Shown: positions 1 through 7,591 of the stretch, in pieces
Layout of the letters: each line of letters starts with the position of its first letter
How positions within the stretch are numbered: position 1 is the first letter of the stretch
Assembly: GCA_900313765.1 (NCBI GenBank)
Contig: OMSN01000019.1
Span: 1-22,587 of the forward strand
Direction: 5' to 3'
DNA from: an uncultured Eubacteriales bacterium
GTDB taxonomy: Bacteria > Bacillota > Clostridia > Lachnospirales > Lachnospiraceae
DNA: 22,587 nucleotides
The notes under the pieces: model-generated
The model's database searches: none
What the model was told of the DNA's origin: nothing
Seen by the model: only the letters and a program-made list of their open reading frames with translations
Made by a program: the position numbers and the translations under genes

Positions 1-506
1 GTCCGGACCAGAAGATGCGCACATACCGATTCCTTACCAAGGCAGGGATCACGTTCAAGCGGGCGGATCATGACCGCGCGGAGACGATGGAAGACTGCCA
101 GCAGATCGAAAAGGTCCTGAAGGCGCCCATCTGCAAGAATCTGTTTCTGTGCAACCGGCAGAAGACCAGCTTCTATCTGCTGCTCATGCCGGGGGACAAG
201 CCGTTCAAGACAAAAGAGATCACGAAACAGATCGGATCGGCAAGGCTTTCATTTGGCCCGGAAGAGTATATGTGGGAGTATATGAACTGCCTGCAGGGAA
301 GCGCCAGTGTGCTCGGGCTGATGAATGATACAGAAGGACATGTGCGCCTGTTGGTGGATGAAGACCTGAAGAAGAATCCCTATATCGGGGCGCATCCGTG
401 CAACAACACCTCCACACTGAAACTTCACACATCCGATATCTTCGGACGGTTCCTGGAGAAGGTCGGACATGAGGCAACCTACGTAAAACTGACAGGCCAG
501 GCCTGA
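1..506 (+). CDS. ProXp-ala / YbaK-type aminoacyl-tRNA deacylase (5' partial)
   Basis: Trans-editing enzyme of the INS/YbaK superfamily. Family members of this form (PrdX/ProXp-ala) hydrolyse Ala mischarged on tRNA-Pro in the cytoplasm. Counting from the first visible ATG at 15, the hallmark CKNLFL block is at residues 40-45, with the Lys-Asn pair that corresponds to the catalytic-site pair of ProXp-ala. [10 protein letters not shown] block lies near residues 125-133, and [11 protein letters not shown] follows the usual family pattern. The frame is open to the left edge and reads P-D-Q-K before the ATG. Relatives carry about 15-20 more residues ahead of this point, so the gene probably begins outside the window and ATG 15 is internal. 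It ends 25 bases before dtd, consistent with an operon. Editing-domain identity is secure; the exact tRNA specificity is inferred. Confidence 0.85.
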   Translation, partial: PDQKMRTYRFLTKAGITFKRADHDRAETMEDCQQIEKVLKAPICKNLFLCNRQKTSFYLLLMPGDKPFKTKEITKQIGSARLSFGPEEYMWEYMNCLQGSASVLGLMNDTEGHVRLLVDEDLKKNPYIGAHPCNNTSTLKLHTSDIFGRFLEKVGHEATYVKLTGQA

Positions 507-531
507 AGGACCGGAGCCTGGGAGGAGAAGC

Positions 532-981
532 ATGAGATTCGTAGTACAGAGAGTATCCGAAGCAGCGGTGACCATCCACGGGAAGACGGTCGGGCAGATC
601 CGGAAGGGGTTCCTGGTCCTGATCGGAGTGTGCGATTCCGACACGAGAGAAACAGCGGACCTGTTCGTCCGCAAACTACTCGGCCTTCGCATCTTTGAAG
701 ATGCACAGGGGAAGACCAACCTGTCACTGAAGGATGTCGGGGGAGAACTCCTTCTGGTATCCCAGTTCACACTGTATGCAAACTGCCGCAAAGGCAACCG
801 CCCGAGTTTCACAGACGCAGGAAAACCGGATCACGCCAGGGCAATCTATGAGTACATCACGGAAGAATGCCGCAAGGCCGGATACGGTGTGCAGACGGGA
901 GAATTCGGCGCGGAAATGAAAGTATCCCTGGTCAATGACGGCCCGTTCACGATCCTGCTGGACGAACACCTGCAGGGATGA
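532..981 (+). CDS. dtd: D-aminoacyl-tRNA deacylase
   Basis: Cytoplasmic homodimeric enzyme that removes D-amino acids (and Gly) mischarged on tRNA, a chirality proofreading step. At 149 residues it is full family length. It starts with the typical [15 protein letters not shown] block, carries the SQFTLYA active-site motif at residues 77-83, and ends with the NDGPFT motif at 135-140, the cross-subunit Gly-Pro motif (most relatives have GPVT, here GPFT). GGAGGAG at 521-527 just ahead of the ATG supports the start. It lies between the ProXp-ala-type gene and a HAD phosphatase, all on the plus strand with gaps of about 25-31 bases, so it is probably co-transcribed with both. Confidence 0.96.
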   Translation: MRFVVQRVSEAAVTIHGKTVGQIRKGFLVLIGVCDSDTRETADLFVRKLLGLRIFEDAQGKTNLSLKDVGGELLLVSQFTLYANCRKGNRPSFTDAGKPDHARAIYEYITEECRKAGYGVQTGEFGAEMKVSLVNDGPFTILLDEHLQG

Positions 982-1012
982 GGGCAGCGCGCTCTCGGAA
1001 ATCGGAGGATCT

Positions 1013-1705
1013 ATGAAGAAATATAAGGCGGTGCTGTTTGACCTGGACGGCACGATCAATGATTCCGGGCCGGGGATCATGAATTCCTGCCGGTATGCGA
1101 TGGAGAAGATGGGCCATGAGCCGCTTCCGGAAGAGACGATGCGCCGGTTTGTCGGGCCTTCGCTACAGTATTCTTTCCAGACCTTCTGCGGGATGGACGA
1201 AGAGGAGGCGGAGCGTGCGATCGTTCTGTACAGAGAGTGCTACAGCGCAGGGGAAGCGTACAACCTGACGGTGTATGATGGAATGTGGCAGCTGCTGGAG
1301 GCTCTCGGAGAAAATGGGATCCTGTGCGCAGTTGTCACCTCCAAACCGCAGGCGATGGCAGAGAAGGTCCTGGAACATTTTGACCTTCGCAGGTTTTTTG
1401 CATGCGTTGCAGGACCGGATCCCAGCGATGGCTCCAACCGGAAAAGTGTCCTGATCGAGCGGGCACTGAAGGAGCTCGGGGTCAGCAGCCAGGATGCCGT
1501 GATGGTGGGGGATACCCGGTTTGACATCATCGGAGCCGCGCAGGCCGGATGCGATTCCATCGGGGTGACCTACGGGTACGGAACGGTGGAAGAACTGAAG
1601 GAGAATGACGCGACATACATCGTGGACAGTGCGGCCGGAATCGGGCAGATCACCGGTGTTCAATGGATCACGACGCAGTCCGTCAGCCCGGAGATGTCCA
1701 CATAA
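1013..1705 (+). CDS. HAD-superfamily phosphatase, phosphoglycolate-phosphatase-like
   Basis: Soluble phosphatase of the haloacid dehalogenase superfamily with a helical cap. All four HAD motifs are visible in the 230-residue protein: DLDGT at residues 10-14 (nucleophile and acid Asp), TSK at 109-111, the motif III Lys near 144, and VGDTRFD at 165-171. The cap sits between motifs I and II, as in Gph/PpaX-type enzymes. Substrate cannot be read from sequence; phosphoglycolate, pyrophosphate or a nucleotide are possibilities. A longer reading from 935 overlaps dtd. ATG 1013 is preferred because GGAGG lies just upstream and the protein then begins immediately before motif I. The last 16 codons overlap the opposing gene at 1660-2181. 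The tail after residue 206 is not recognisable family sequence. Confidence 0.9.
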   Translation: MKKYKAVLFDLDGTINDSGPGIMNSCRYAMEKMGHEPLPEETMRRFVGPSLQYSFQTFCGMDEEEAERAIVLYRECYSAGEAYNLTVYDGMWQLLEALGENGILCAVVTSKPQAMAEKVLEHFDLRRFFACVAGPDPSDGSNRKSVLIERALKELGVSSQDAVMVGDTRFDIIGAAQAGCDSIGVTYGYGTVEELKENDATYIVDSAAGIGQITGVQWITTQSVSPEMST

Positions 1706-2181
1706 TAGTGATCCATGTTGGAAGGATCCACATAGACACGGATCTGCGTGTCTATGGCATCGATGGGATAGAACGGGACATTGTCACTCTTGAAAATGTG
1801 CGTTTTGCCCGCTGTCATGTCACGGTAGTGGCACTCCAGGATAAAAGGGGATCTTCCGTTGATCCGGACAGTCTCATTAGGATAGATGTCCCGGACGACA
1901 GCGGTCACATAGAAGCCCTCCCGGACAAGCCTGGCGGACCGGGCACGTTTCCGTATCCCATGTATCAGAAAGGCTGATCCAAGCACCAGGAACAGCAGCC
2001 CGATACCGAGGAAAATGAATGGCAGTATGTCAACGTCTGAATATCCATGAGTATGGACCTCCTGCTTCATGGCAACAGCAGCAAGGATTCCTGCAGCAGC
2101 AAAGAATCCCCCGATGATTGCAAAAATGAGTCCGACGATATCCAGAGCACTGCGTGCGGCTCTGACTTTCCTGTGATCCAT
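1660..2181 (-). CDS. Two-TM DUF3592-like membrane protein
   Basis: A 173-residue protein with two hydrophobic segments (about residues 13-38 and 51-75), then a basic stretch (IRKRARSAR) and a C-terminal beta-rich domain of about 90 residues. That domain has the look of DUF3592: 'GFYVTAVVRDI', a central 'ECHYRD' strand, and 'IRVYVDPSNMDHYYVD' near the end. The domain's function is not known. The order suggests a membrane anchor with the soluble domain on the cytoplasmic side, because the positive charges follow TM2. GGAGGGAG (complement of bases near 2190-2197) gives a good start at 2181. It is divergent from murA and convergent with the HAD gene, with which it shares 46 bases. The DUF assignment is by pattern only. 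Confidence 0.75.
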   Translation of the reverse strand: MDHRKVRAARSALDIVGLIFAIIGGFFAAAGILAAVAMKQEVHTHGYSDVDILPFIFLGIGLLFLVLGSAFLIHGIRKRARSARLVREGFYVTAVVRDIYPNETVRINGRSPFILECHYRDMTAGKTHIFKSDNVPFYPIDAIDTQIRVYVDPSNMDHYYVDISGLTDCVVIH

Positions 2182-2281
2182 GTCCGTATTCTCCCTCCTG
2201 TGAACGCATCTGCTGCGTGCCTTTCTCCGGGGATTATACAGGGAAAACGGGGCCTCCGGAGAGGCGATACTTTAAAAAATG

Positions 2282-2310
2282 TTTACAGATTGATTAATTG
2301 TGGTTATAAT
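2282..2310 (+). promoter_or_regulatory. Sigma-A-type promoter for murA
   Basis: TTTACA at 2282-2287 and a perfect TATAAT at 2305-2310 are separated by exactly 17 bases in an A/T-rich setting. Initiation near 2317 would give a murA leader of about 130 bases. That leader contains a short inverted repeat (ACTCT...AGAGT near 2349-2365) but no U-tract, so it shows no evident terminator. Confidence 0.8.
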
Positions 2311-2449
2311 ATCAACGACGAGCACATTCAGCTTGTCCTTTTTGCTTACTCTTTAAGGGAGAGTGGGCAGCGATAAGGGGGAGACGCCGGCCGGGGAATT
2401 AAGGGAAGATCCGGATGGCGGAATAATTAGTAACTGAAGAGGACAGAGT

Positions 2450-3742
2450 ATGGAACAATATATTATCAGAGGCGGCACTGCGCTGAACGGCGAGGTTGAG
2501 ATCGGCGGAGCGAAGAATGCTGCTCTCGGTATTCTTGCTGCAGCGATCATGACGGATGAAGAGGTTCTGATCGAGAACCTTCCGGATGTAAGAGACGTCA
2601 ATGTCATGCTGGAAGCGATGATACAGATCGGCGTGAAGGTAGACCGCAGAGACAGACACAGTGTCGTGCTGTGCGGCGCCGACATCGGCGATGTGAACAT
2701 TGAGTACGAATACATCAAGAAGATCCGTGCGAGTTATTATCTTCTCGGCGCGCTGCTTGGAAAATATAAAAAGGCGGAGGTTCCGCTTCCCGGCGGATGC
2801 AATATCGGTTCGAGACCGATCGACCTGCATCTGAAGGGCTTCAAAGCACTGGGTGCAACGGTTACGATACAGAACGGAAGCATCTGCGCAGTTGCGCAGG
2901 CGCTGAAGGGACGCCATATATTCCTCGATACAGTGTCTGTCGGTGCTACCATCAATATCATGATGGCCGCTTCCATGGCGGAAGGAAGGACCGTAATCGA
3001 GAACTGTGCCAAGGAACCGCACGTGGTTGATGTGGCGAACTTCCTGAACAGTATGGGAGCGAACATCAAAGGCGCCGGTACGGATGTGATCCGTATCGTG
3101 GGTGTTGAGAAGCTGCATTCCACAGAGTATTCGATCATTCCGGACCAGATTGAGGCAGGAACCTATATGTTTGCCGCGGCATGTACCGGCGGTGATGTAA
3201 CGGTCAGGAATGTCATTCCGAAGCATCTGGAAGCGACCATCTCCAAACTGCTCGAGATCGGATGCGATATCGAAGAGTTTGACACAGCCGTGCGGGTGAA
3301 GGCTCCTGCGAGACTTTCCTGCGCCAACGTCAAGACACTTCCCTACCCCGGCTATCCGACGGATATGCAGCCGCAGATCGGTGTTGCGCTGTCCATGGCG
3401 GAAGGCACCAGTATCGTGACGGAGAGCATCTTCGAGAACCGCTTCAAGTATCTGGACGAGCTTGCGCGGATGGGCGCCGTGTCCAAAGTGGAAGGCAATA
3501 CTGCTGTGATCTCCGGAGTTGAGAAGCTTACCGGAGCCCGTGTCAGCGCACCGGACCTTCGTGCGGGAGCGGCTCTTGTAATCGCCGGACTGGCAGCAGA
3601 AGGCATCACGATGATCGATGATATCATCTATATCCAGAGAGGATATGAGAACTTCGATCTCAAGCTGAGAGGCCTCGGAGCAAAGATCGAATGCGTGAAT
3701 TCCGAACGCGAAGCGCGCAAGTTTGTGCTGATGGTCGGCTGA
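2450..3742 (+). CDS. murA: UDP-N-acetylglucosamine 1-carboxyvinyltransferase
   Basis: First committed step of peptidoglycan synthesis: transfer of enolpyruvate from PEP to UDP-GlcNAc in the cytoplasm; the target of fosfomycin. The 430-residue length is normal. The phosphate/UDP-binding GGAKNAAL block gives Lys22, and LPGGCNIGSRPIDLHLKG carries the fosfomycin-reactive Cys at residue 117. Because the Cys is present (not Asp), intrinsic fosfomycin resistance by that route is not predicted. The KIRASYYLLGALLGKYKKA segment resembles the second Firmicutes paralogue (MurZ/MurA2), so a further murA elsewhere in the genome is possible. It is flanked by its own promoter and terminator, so it is probably monocistronic. 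The ribosome binding site (AGAGGA) is weaker than those of its neighbours. Confidence 0.97.
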   Translation: MEQYIIRGGTALNGEVEIGGAKNAALGILAAAIMTDEEVLIENLPDVRDVNVMLEAMIQIGVKVDRRDRHSVVLCGADIGDVNIEYEYIKKIRASYYLLGALLGKYKKAEVPLPGGCNIGSRPIDLHLKGFKALGATVTIQNGSICAVAQALKGRHIFLDTVSVGATINIMMAASMAEGRTVIENCAKEPHVVDVANFLNSMGANIKGAGTDVIRIVGVEKLHSTEYSIIPDQIEAGTYMFAAACTGGDVTVRNVIPKHLEATISKLLEIGCDIEEFDTAVRVKAPARLSCANVKTLPYPGYPTDMQPQIGVALSMAEGTSIVTESIFENRFKYLDELARMGAVSKVEGNTAVISGVEKLTGARVSAPDLRAGAALVIAGLAAEGITMIDDIIYIQRGYENFDLKLRGLGAKIECVNSEREARKFVLMVG

Positions 3743-3781
3743 GCTGTTGAATTTAAGATATATTTCAGATTTGCAGAGGAC

Positions 3782-3820
3782 AAATCGAGCGCTCTATGTA
3801 GCGCTCGATTTCATTTTCTG
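3782..3820 (+). terminator. Rho-independent terminator after murA
   Basis: Perfect 12-bp stem (3782-3793 with 3800-3811) around a six-base CTATGT loop, followed by a T-rich run interrupted by C and A. It begins 39 bases after the murA stop. Confidence 0.85.
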
Positions 3821-3839
3821 ATAAAATGTGCACTAATCA

Positions 3840-3899
3840 GGTGACGATATGCGGCTGGTTCGCGGCCTGAGGGAGCAGGCCGTGTGTCGCCAGTAACCA
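3840..3899 (+). promoter_or_regulatory. Possible structured, pseudoknot-like leader of the degV operon
   Basis: Between the murA terminator and degV there is a compact set of complementary segments. A 7-bp hairpin pairs 3863-3869 with 3876-3882 (CGGCCTG/CAGGCCG). An outer helix pairs GGTGAC 3840-3845 with GTCGCC 3886-3891. TGGTT 3856-3860 can pair with AACCA 3895-3899. The last two helices cross, so they form either a pseudoknot or two alternative states; CTGG 3855-3858 with CCAG 3890-3893 is another alternative. It matches no riboswitch consensus I could recall. Function is unproven. Confidence 0.35.
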
Positions 3900-3911
3900 A
3901 TAGCAATCAAT

Positions 3912-3917
3912 GGAGAG
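3912..3917 (+). promoter_or_regulatory. Ribosome binding site deciding the degV start
   Basis: GGAGAG lies seven bases before ATG 3925. It overlaps the alternative ATG at 3910, which therefore cannot use it and has no other Shine-Dalgarno sequence. Confidence 0.7.
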
Positions 3918-3924
3918 TACGAGT

Positions 3925-4836
3925 ATGGGAAAGAGAGTCGCGGTCCTTACTGACAGCAACAGCGGGATCACGCAGAAGGCAGCAGCCCAGCTGGGGATAT
4001 CCGTCCTGCCGATGCCATTTTACATCAATGACGAGCTGTACTATGAAGATATCACCCTCACGCAGGAAGATTTCTACAGCCATCTGCAGGGGGATGCGGA
4101 GATCCACACGTCCATGCCGGTTGTCGGTGAAGTCCTGGATCGCTGGGACAGCCTGCTGAAGGAGTATGACGAGGTTGTCTATATCCCGATGTCCAGCGGC
4201 CTGTCCAGTTCCTGCGCTACAGCACGGACGCTGGCGGATGACTATGACGGCAGGGTCCAGGTCGTGGATAACCAGCGCATCTCGGTTACGCAGAGACAGA
4301 GTGTCCTGGACGCGGTTGCGCTGGCGCAGCAGGGATATGACGCTGCGGCGATCAAAGAGTATCTGGAGAAGACCAGGTATGATTCCTCCATATACATCTA
4401 TGTCCCGACTCTGAAATATCTGAAGAAGGGCGGGAGAGTGACGCCGGCTGCCGCAGCGCTGGGAACTTTGCTGCGCATCAAACCGGTGCTGCAGATCCAG
4501 GGACAGAAGCTGGACGCATTTGCCAAGTGCAGAACCGTGAAAGCGTCAAAGACGACGATGCTCAAGGCAATCGAGGATGATATCTGCGACCGCTTCAAAC
4601 TGGAAGGCCAGCCGGATCAGTACTGGATCTCAGGTGCGTATTCGGGTGCCCGGGATGAAGAAGTGGAACAGTGGGTCTCTGAGATCAGGGAAGTGTATCC
4701 GGGCAAGGAGATCATCATGCAGCCGTTGTCATTGTCGGTATCCTGCCATATCGGACCGGGTGCGCTGGCGATTACGGTTTCGAAGAAACTTCCGGAGAAT
4801 CAGGAGGAGAAGGCCTGCCGCCCGGATGTGCAGTGA
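3925..4836 (+). CDS. DegV family fatty-acid-binding protein
   Basis: DegV/FakB proteins bind a fatty acid and, in organisms with FakA, present it for phosphorylation so that host fatty acids can enter phospholipid synthesis. In the 303-residue protein the N-terminal VLTDSNSGI block (residues 7-15), the HTSMP turn (61-65), PMSSGLSSS (88-96), the YLKKGGRV segment (165-172) and the C-terminal HIGPGALAI (275-283) are typical family positions for lipid contact and fold. No FakA kinase (DAK2-type) is visible in this window. The start at 3925 is chosen from the ribosome binding site; 3910 would add five residues. The next gene, a DUF308 membrane protein, starts 31 bases later, so co-transcription is likely. 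The bound lipid cannot be inferred. Confidence 0.93.
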   Translation: MGKRVAVLTDSNSGITQKAAAQLGISVLPMPFYINDELYYEDITLTQEDFYSHLQGDAEIHTSMPVVGEVLDRWDSLLKEYDEVVYIPMSSGLSSSCATARTLADDYDGRVQVVDNQRISVTQRQSVLDAVALAQQGYDAAAIKEYLEKTRYDSSIYIYVPTLKYLKKGGRVTPAAAALGTLLRIKPVLQIQGQKLDAFAKCRTVKASKTTMLKAIEDDICDRFKLEGQPDQYWISGAYSGARDEEVEQWVSEIREVYPGKEIIMQPLSLSVSCHIGPGALAITVSKKLPENQEEKACRPDVQ

Positions 4837-4867
4837 CTCATAAGAAGAGAAAAGGGGTGTTCTCTGT

Positions 4868-5440
4868 ATGAGAGATGTTTTGAAAGATGCTTCGGTTTCC
4901 AGCATACTGATCGCGATCGTCGGTCTCGTACTGCTGCTGATGCCGAGTCTTACCAACAGAATTATCGTGTATGGGATCGGCGGAGTGCTCGCGGTCTACG
5001 GAATCGGCCGGATCTTCCGGTATATACGGCGCAGCGCAGACGCAGGATCGCTGGAACATGATCTGTCTGCCGGACTGGTCTGCGTGGTATCCGGACTGTT
5101 CATGATCCTGTACTGCCCGGTAGTGATCAGTGTGCTTCCCTTCCTGTTCGGACTGGCACTGATCTTCGGAGGCGCCATGTCCATACAGGGCGCCTTTGAT
5201 GTGAGGAGATTCCACGGAGACAGATGGGTATTGAACCTTCTGATCGGGATCGCATTTGTAGTTGCAGGGATCGCCGCGATCCGCAATCCTTTCGGAACGG
5301 CGTCTCTCCTGACACGATTTGTGGGACTGTGCTTCCTGATCCTCGGGATCTATACATATATGGAAAATAAAAAAGTCACTGAGCTTCGCCGTCAGTTCCA
5401 GGGAAGTTCGGATATCATTGATGAAGAAGACATCAAATAA
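4868..5440 (+). CDS. DUF308 / HdeD-like six-TM membrane protein
   Basis: A 190-residue integral membrane protein with six hydrophobic segments at about residues 10-26, 31-51, 66-84, 86-108, 120-138 and 146-165. They occur as three similar hairpins, each rich in Gly and ending in a short basic or polar turn. This is the usual architecture of the DUF308/HdeD family (HdeD of E. coli is linked to acid resistance; in Firmicutes the role is unknown). The C-terminal 25 residues are charged and end in an acidic tail. Start by AGGGG upstream of ATG 4868. It sits 31 bases after degV and 16 bases before metG, so it is translated within the same transcript. Confidence 0.82.
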   Translation: MRDVLKDASVSSILIAIVGLVLLLMPSLTNRIIVYGIGGVLAVYGIGRIFRYIRRSADAGSLEHDLSAGLVCVVSGLFMILYCPVVISVLPFLFGLALIFGGAMSIQGAFDVRRFHGDRWVLNLLIGIAFVVAGIAAIRNPFGTASLLTRFVGLCFLILGIYTYMENKKVTELRRQFQGSSDIIDEEDIK

Positions 5441-5456
5441 CGGAAAGGAAGAGATC

Positions 5457-7487
5457 ATGGCAAACAAAGGACCTTATTATATTACTACTGCAATTGCCTA
5501 TGCATCCGGCAAACCACATATCGGAAACACCTATGAAGCGGTTCTTGCGGACGCGATCGCGCGCTACAAGAGAGTTGAGGGATATGACGTAGTGTTCCAG
5601 ACCGGAACCGACGAGCATGGCCAGAAAAATGAGATCAAGGCTGCGGAGGCAGGAATGACTCCCCAGGCTTTTGTCGATATGAACGCCGGTGAGATCAAAC
5701 GCATCTGGGATCTGATGAATACCAGCTATGACCGCTTTGTCCGTACTTCCGACCCGGAGCATAAGAGAAAGGTCCAGAAGATCTTCAAGAAGCTCTACGA
5801 CCAGGGAGACATCTACAAGGGAGCCTATGAGGGCTGGTACTGCACGCCCTGCGAATCCTTCTGGACAGAGTCCCAGCTGGTTGACGGCAACTGTCCGGAC
5901 TGCGGACGCCCGGTCACCAAGGCAAAGGAAGAAGCTTATTTCTTCAAAATGAGCAAATATGCCGACCGTCTGATCGAGTATATCAACACCCACCCGGAAT
6001 TTATCCAGCCTGTTGCCCGCAAGAATGAGATGATGAATAATTTCCTCCTTCCGGGCCTGCAGGATCTGTGCGTTTCAAGGACTTCATTTACCTGGGGCGT
6101 TCAGGTTGATTTCGATCCGAAACACGTCGTTTATGTGTGGCTGGACGCGCTCAGCAACTATACCACCTTTGCGGGCTATGATCCGGATGGATCCACGGAC
6201 GACTATAAGAAGTACTGGCCGGCGGACCTTCATCTGATCGGCAAGGACATCATCCGCTTCCATACCATCTACTGGCCGATCTTCCTGATGGCGCTCGGAG
6301 AGCCGCTGCCGAAGCAGGTATTCGGACATCCGTGGCTGCTGATGGGCGACGGCAAGATGTCCAAGTCCAAGGGAAATGTACTGTACGCAGATGAGATGTC
6401 TGAGATATTCGGCGTGGATGCGGTGCGCTATTTTGTACTGCACGAGATGCCGTTCGAAAATGACGGCGTCCTGACGTGGGATCTGTGCGTGGAGCGCTTC
6501 AATTCCGATCTGGCGAATACGCTGGGGAATCTGGTAAACCGTACGATCTCCATGACCAACAAGTACTTTGGCGGAGAGGTTCGCGTGACAGGAGTTACTG
6601 ATCTGGAGGTGGCACCGTCAGGCGTGGTCTCCGAAGGTCAGGAAGGAAGCATCGACGAAGACCTGAAGAAGGTTGTCCTTGAGACGCCTGCAAAGGTCAC
6701 GGAGAAGATGGACAGGCTTCGCGTCGCGGATGCGATCAGCGAGGTATTTGCCCTCTTCAAGAGATGCAATAAATATATCGACGAGACTGCGCCGTGGATC
6801 CTGGCAAAGGGCGAGGACCAGCTGACGAAGGACCGTCTGAGCCAGGTTCTCTACAATCTGGTGGAAGCCATCACAGTCGGTGCCGAACTGCTTGAATCCT
6901 TCATGCCGGATACCGCAGGAAAGATCCTGCAGCAGCTGAACGCTGAGAAGCGCGGCCTGGACAACATGGATACATTCGGACAGTATCCGTCAGGCGGGAA
7001 GGTCACTGATCAGCCGCAGATCCTCTTCCAGAGACTGAAGGCAGAAGATGTGGAGGCAGCGATCGCGAAGCTTCATGAAGCGAAGGCAGCGGATGCAGCC
7101 GCGCCCGAGAGCGCGGAGGCTGAAGAAGCGCCGGCAGACAGCATGGATGTGGAAGCGATGCCGGAGATCTCGATCGAGGACTTTGCGAAGCTCCAGATCC
7201 AGGTCGGAGAGATCGTCAGCTGTGAGGCGGTGAAGAAGTCGAAGAAGCTTCTCTGCAGCCAGGTGAAGATCGGTTCGAAGACCCGTCAGATCCTCTCCGG
7301 GATCAAGCAGTGGTATTCTCCGGAGGAGATGCCCGGCAAGAAGGTCCTGGTGATCACGAACCTGAAGCCGGCCAAGCTTGCAGGACTTGTGAGTGAAGGC
7401 ATGATCCTCTGCGCAGAGGATGACCAGGGACGTCTGAGCCTGGTAAGTCCGGAGGGCGAAGTATCCTGTGGAGCACAGGTGCGCTGA
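5457..7487 (+). CDS. metG: Methionyl-tRNA synthetase with C-terminal tRNA-binding domain
   Basis: Charges tRNA-Met and initiator tRNA; cytoplasmic, class Ia. In the 676-residue protein the HIGH-like HIGN motif is at 21-24, KMSKS at 300-304, and a single zinc knuckle uses C129-x2-C132 and C146-x2-C149. The anticodon-binding helical domain follows to about residue 535. A linker rich in Ala and Glu (about 536-570) then leads to an EMAP-II/Arc1p-like OB-fold tRNA-binding domain (about 572-676), which is usual for the dimeric bacterial form. ATG 5457 has AAGGAAG upstream and starts the family-typical MANKGPYYITT; a frame-compatible ATG at 5418 would overlap the DUF308 gene. It heads a metG-tatD-ksgA order conserved in Firmicutes. 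No T-box is present upstream. Confidence 0.98.
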   Translation: MANKGPYYITTAIAYASGKPHIGNTYEAVLADAIARYKRVEGYDVVFQTGTDEHGQKNEIKAAEAGMTPQAFVDMNAGEIKRIWDLMNTSYDRFVRTSDPEHKRKVQKIFKKLYDQGDIYKGAYEGWYCTPCESFWTESQLVDGNCPDCGRPVTKAKEEAYFFKMSKYADRLIEYINTHPEFIQPVARKNEMMNNFLLPGLQDLCVSRTSFTWGVQVDFDPKHVVYVWLDALSNYTTFAGYDPDGSTDDYKKYWPADLHLIGKDIIRFHTIYWPIFLMALGEPLPKQVFGHPWLLMGDGKMSKSKGNVLYADEMSEIFGVDAVRYFVLHEMPFENDGVLTWDLCVERFNSDLANTLGNLVNRTISMTNKYFGGEVRVTGVTDLEVAPSGVVSEGQEGSIDEDLKKVVLETPAKVTEKMDRLRVADAISEVFALFKRCNKYIDETAPWILAKGEDQLTKDRLSQVLYNLVEAITVGAELLESFMPDTAGKILQQLNAEKRGLDNMDTFGQYPSGGKVTDQPQILFQRLKAEDVEAAIAKLHEAKAADAAAPESAEAEEAPADSMDVEAMPEISIEDFAKLQIQVGEIVSCEAVKKSKKLLCSQVKIGSKTRQILSGIKQWYSPEEMPGKKVLVITNLKPAKLAGLVSEGMILCAEDDQGRLSLVSPEGEVSCGAQVR

Positions 7488-7521
7488 CGGATATTCTGCA
7501 ACAGTATTCATATGATGTTTG

Positions 7522-7556
7522 ACCTCCGGGAACAGACTTCCCGGAGGTTCCTTATG
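7522..7556 (+). terminator. Hairpin after metG, weak terminator or attenuator
   Basis: An 11-bp perfect stem (7522-7532 with 7538-7548, core CCTCCGGGAA/TTCCCGGAGG) with a five-base loop, followed by a poor T-run broken by CC (TTCCTTAT). It lies within the otherwise continuous metG-tatD-ksgA unit, so partial termination or mRNA 3'-end protection is more likely than a full stop. Confidence 0.5.
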
Positions 7557-7591
7557 AGAGACGTCACAGCAGATATAGAAAGGGAGACCGG

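Noticed and set aside
935..1012. Extended N-terminus of the HAD phosphatase from ATG 935
   Set aside because: It overlaps dtd, has no ribosome binding site, and the added residues are not family sequence; ATG 1013 follows GGAGG.
5418..5456. Extended N-terminus of MetG from ATG 5418
   Set aside because: It lies inside the end of the DUF308 gene and adds residues not found in MetG; ATG 5457 has a good ribosome site.
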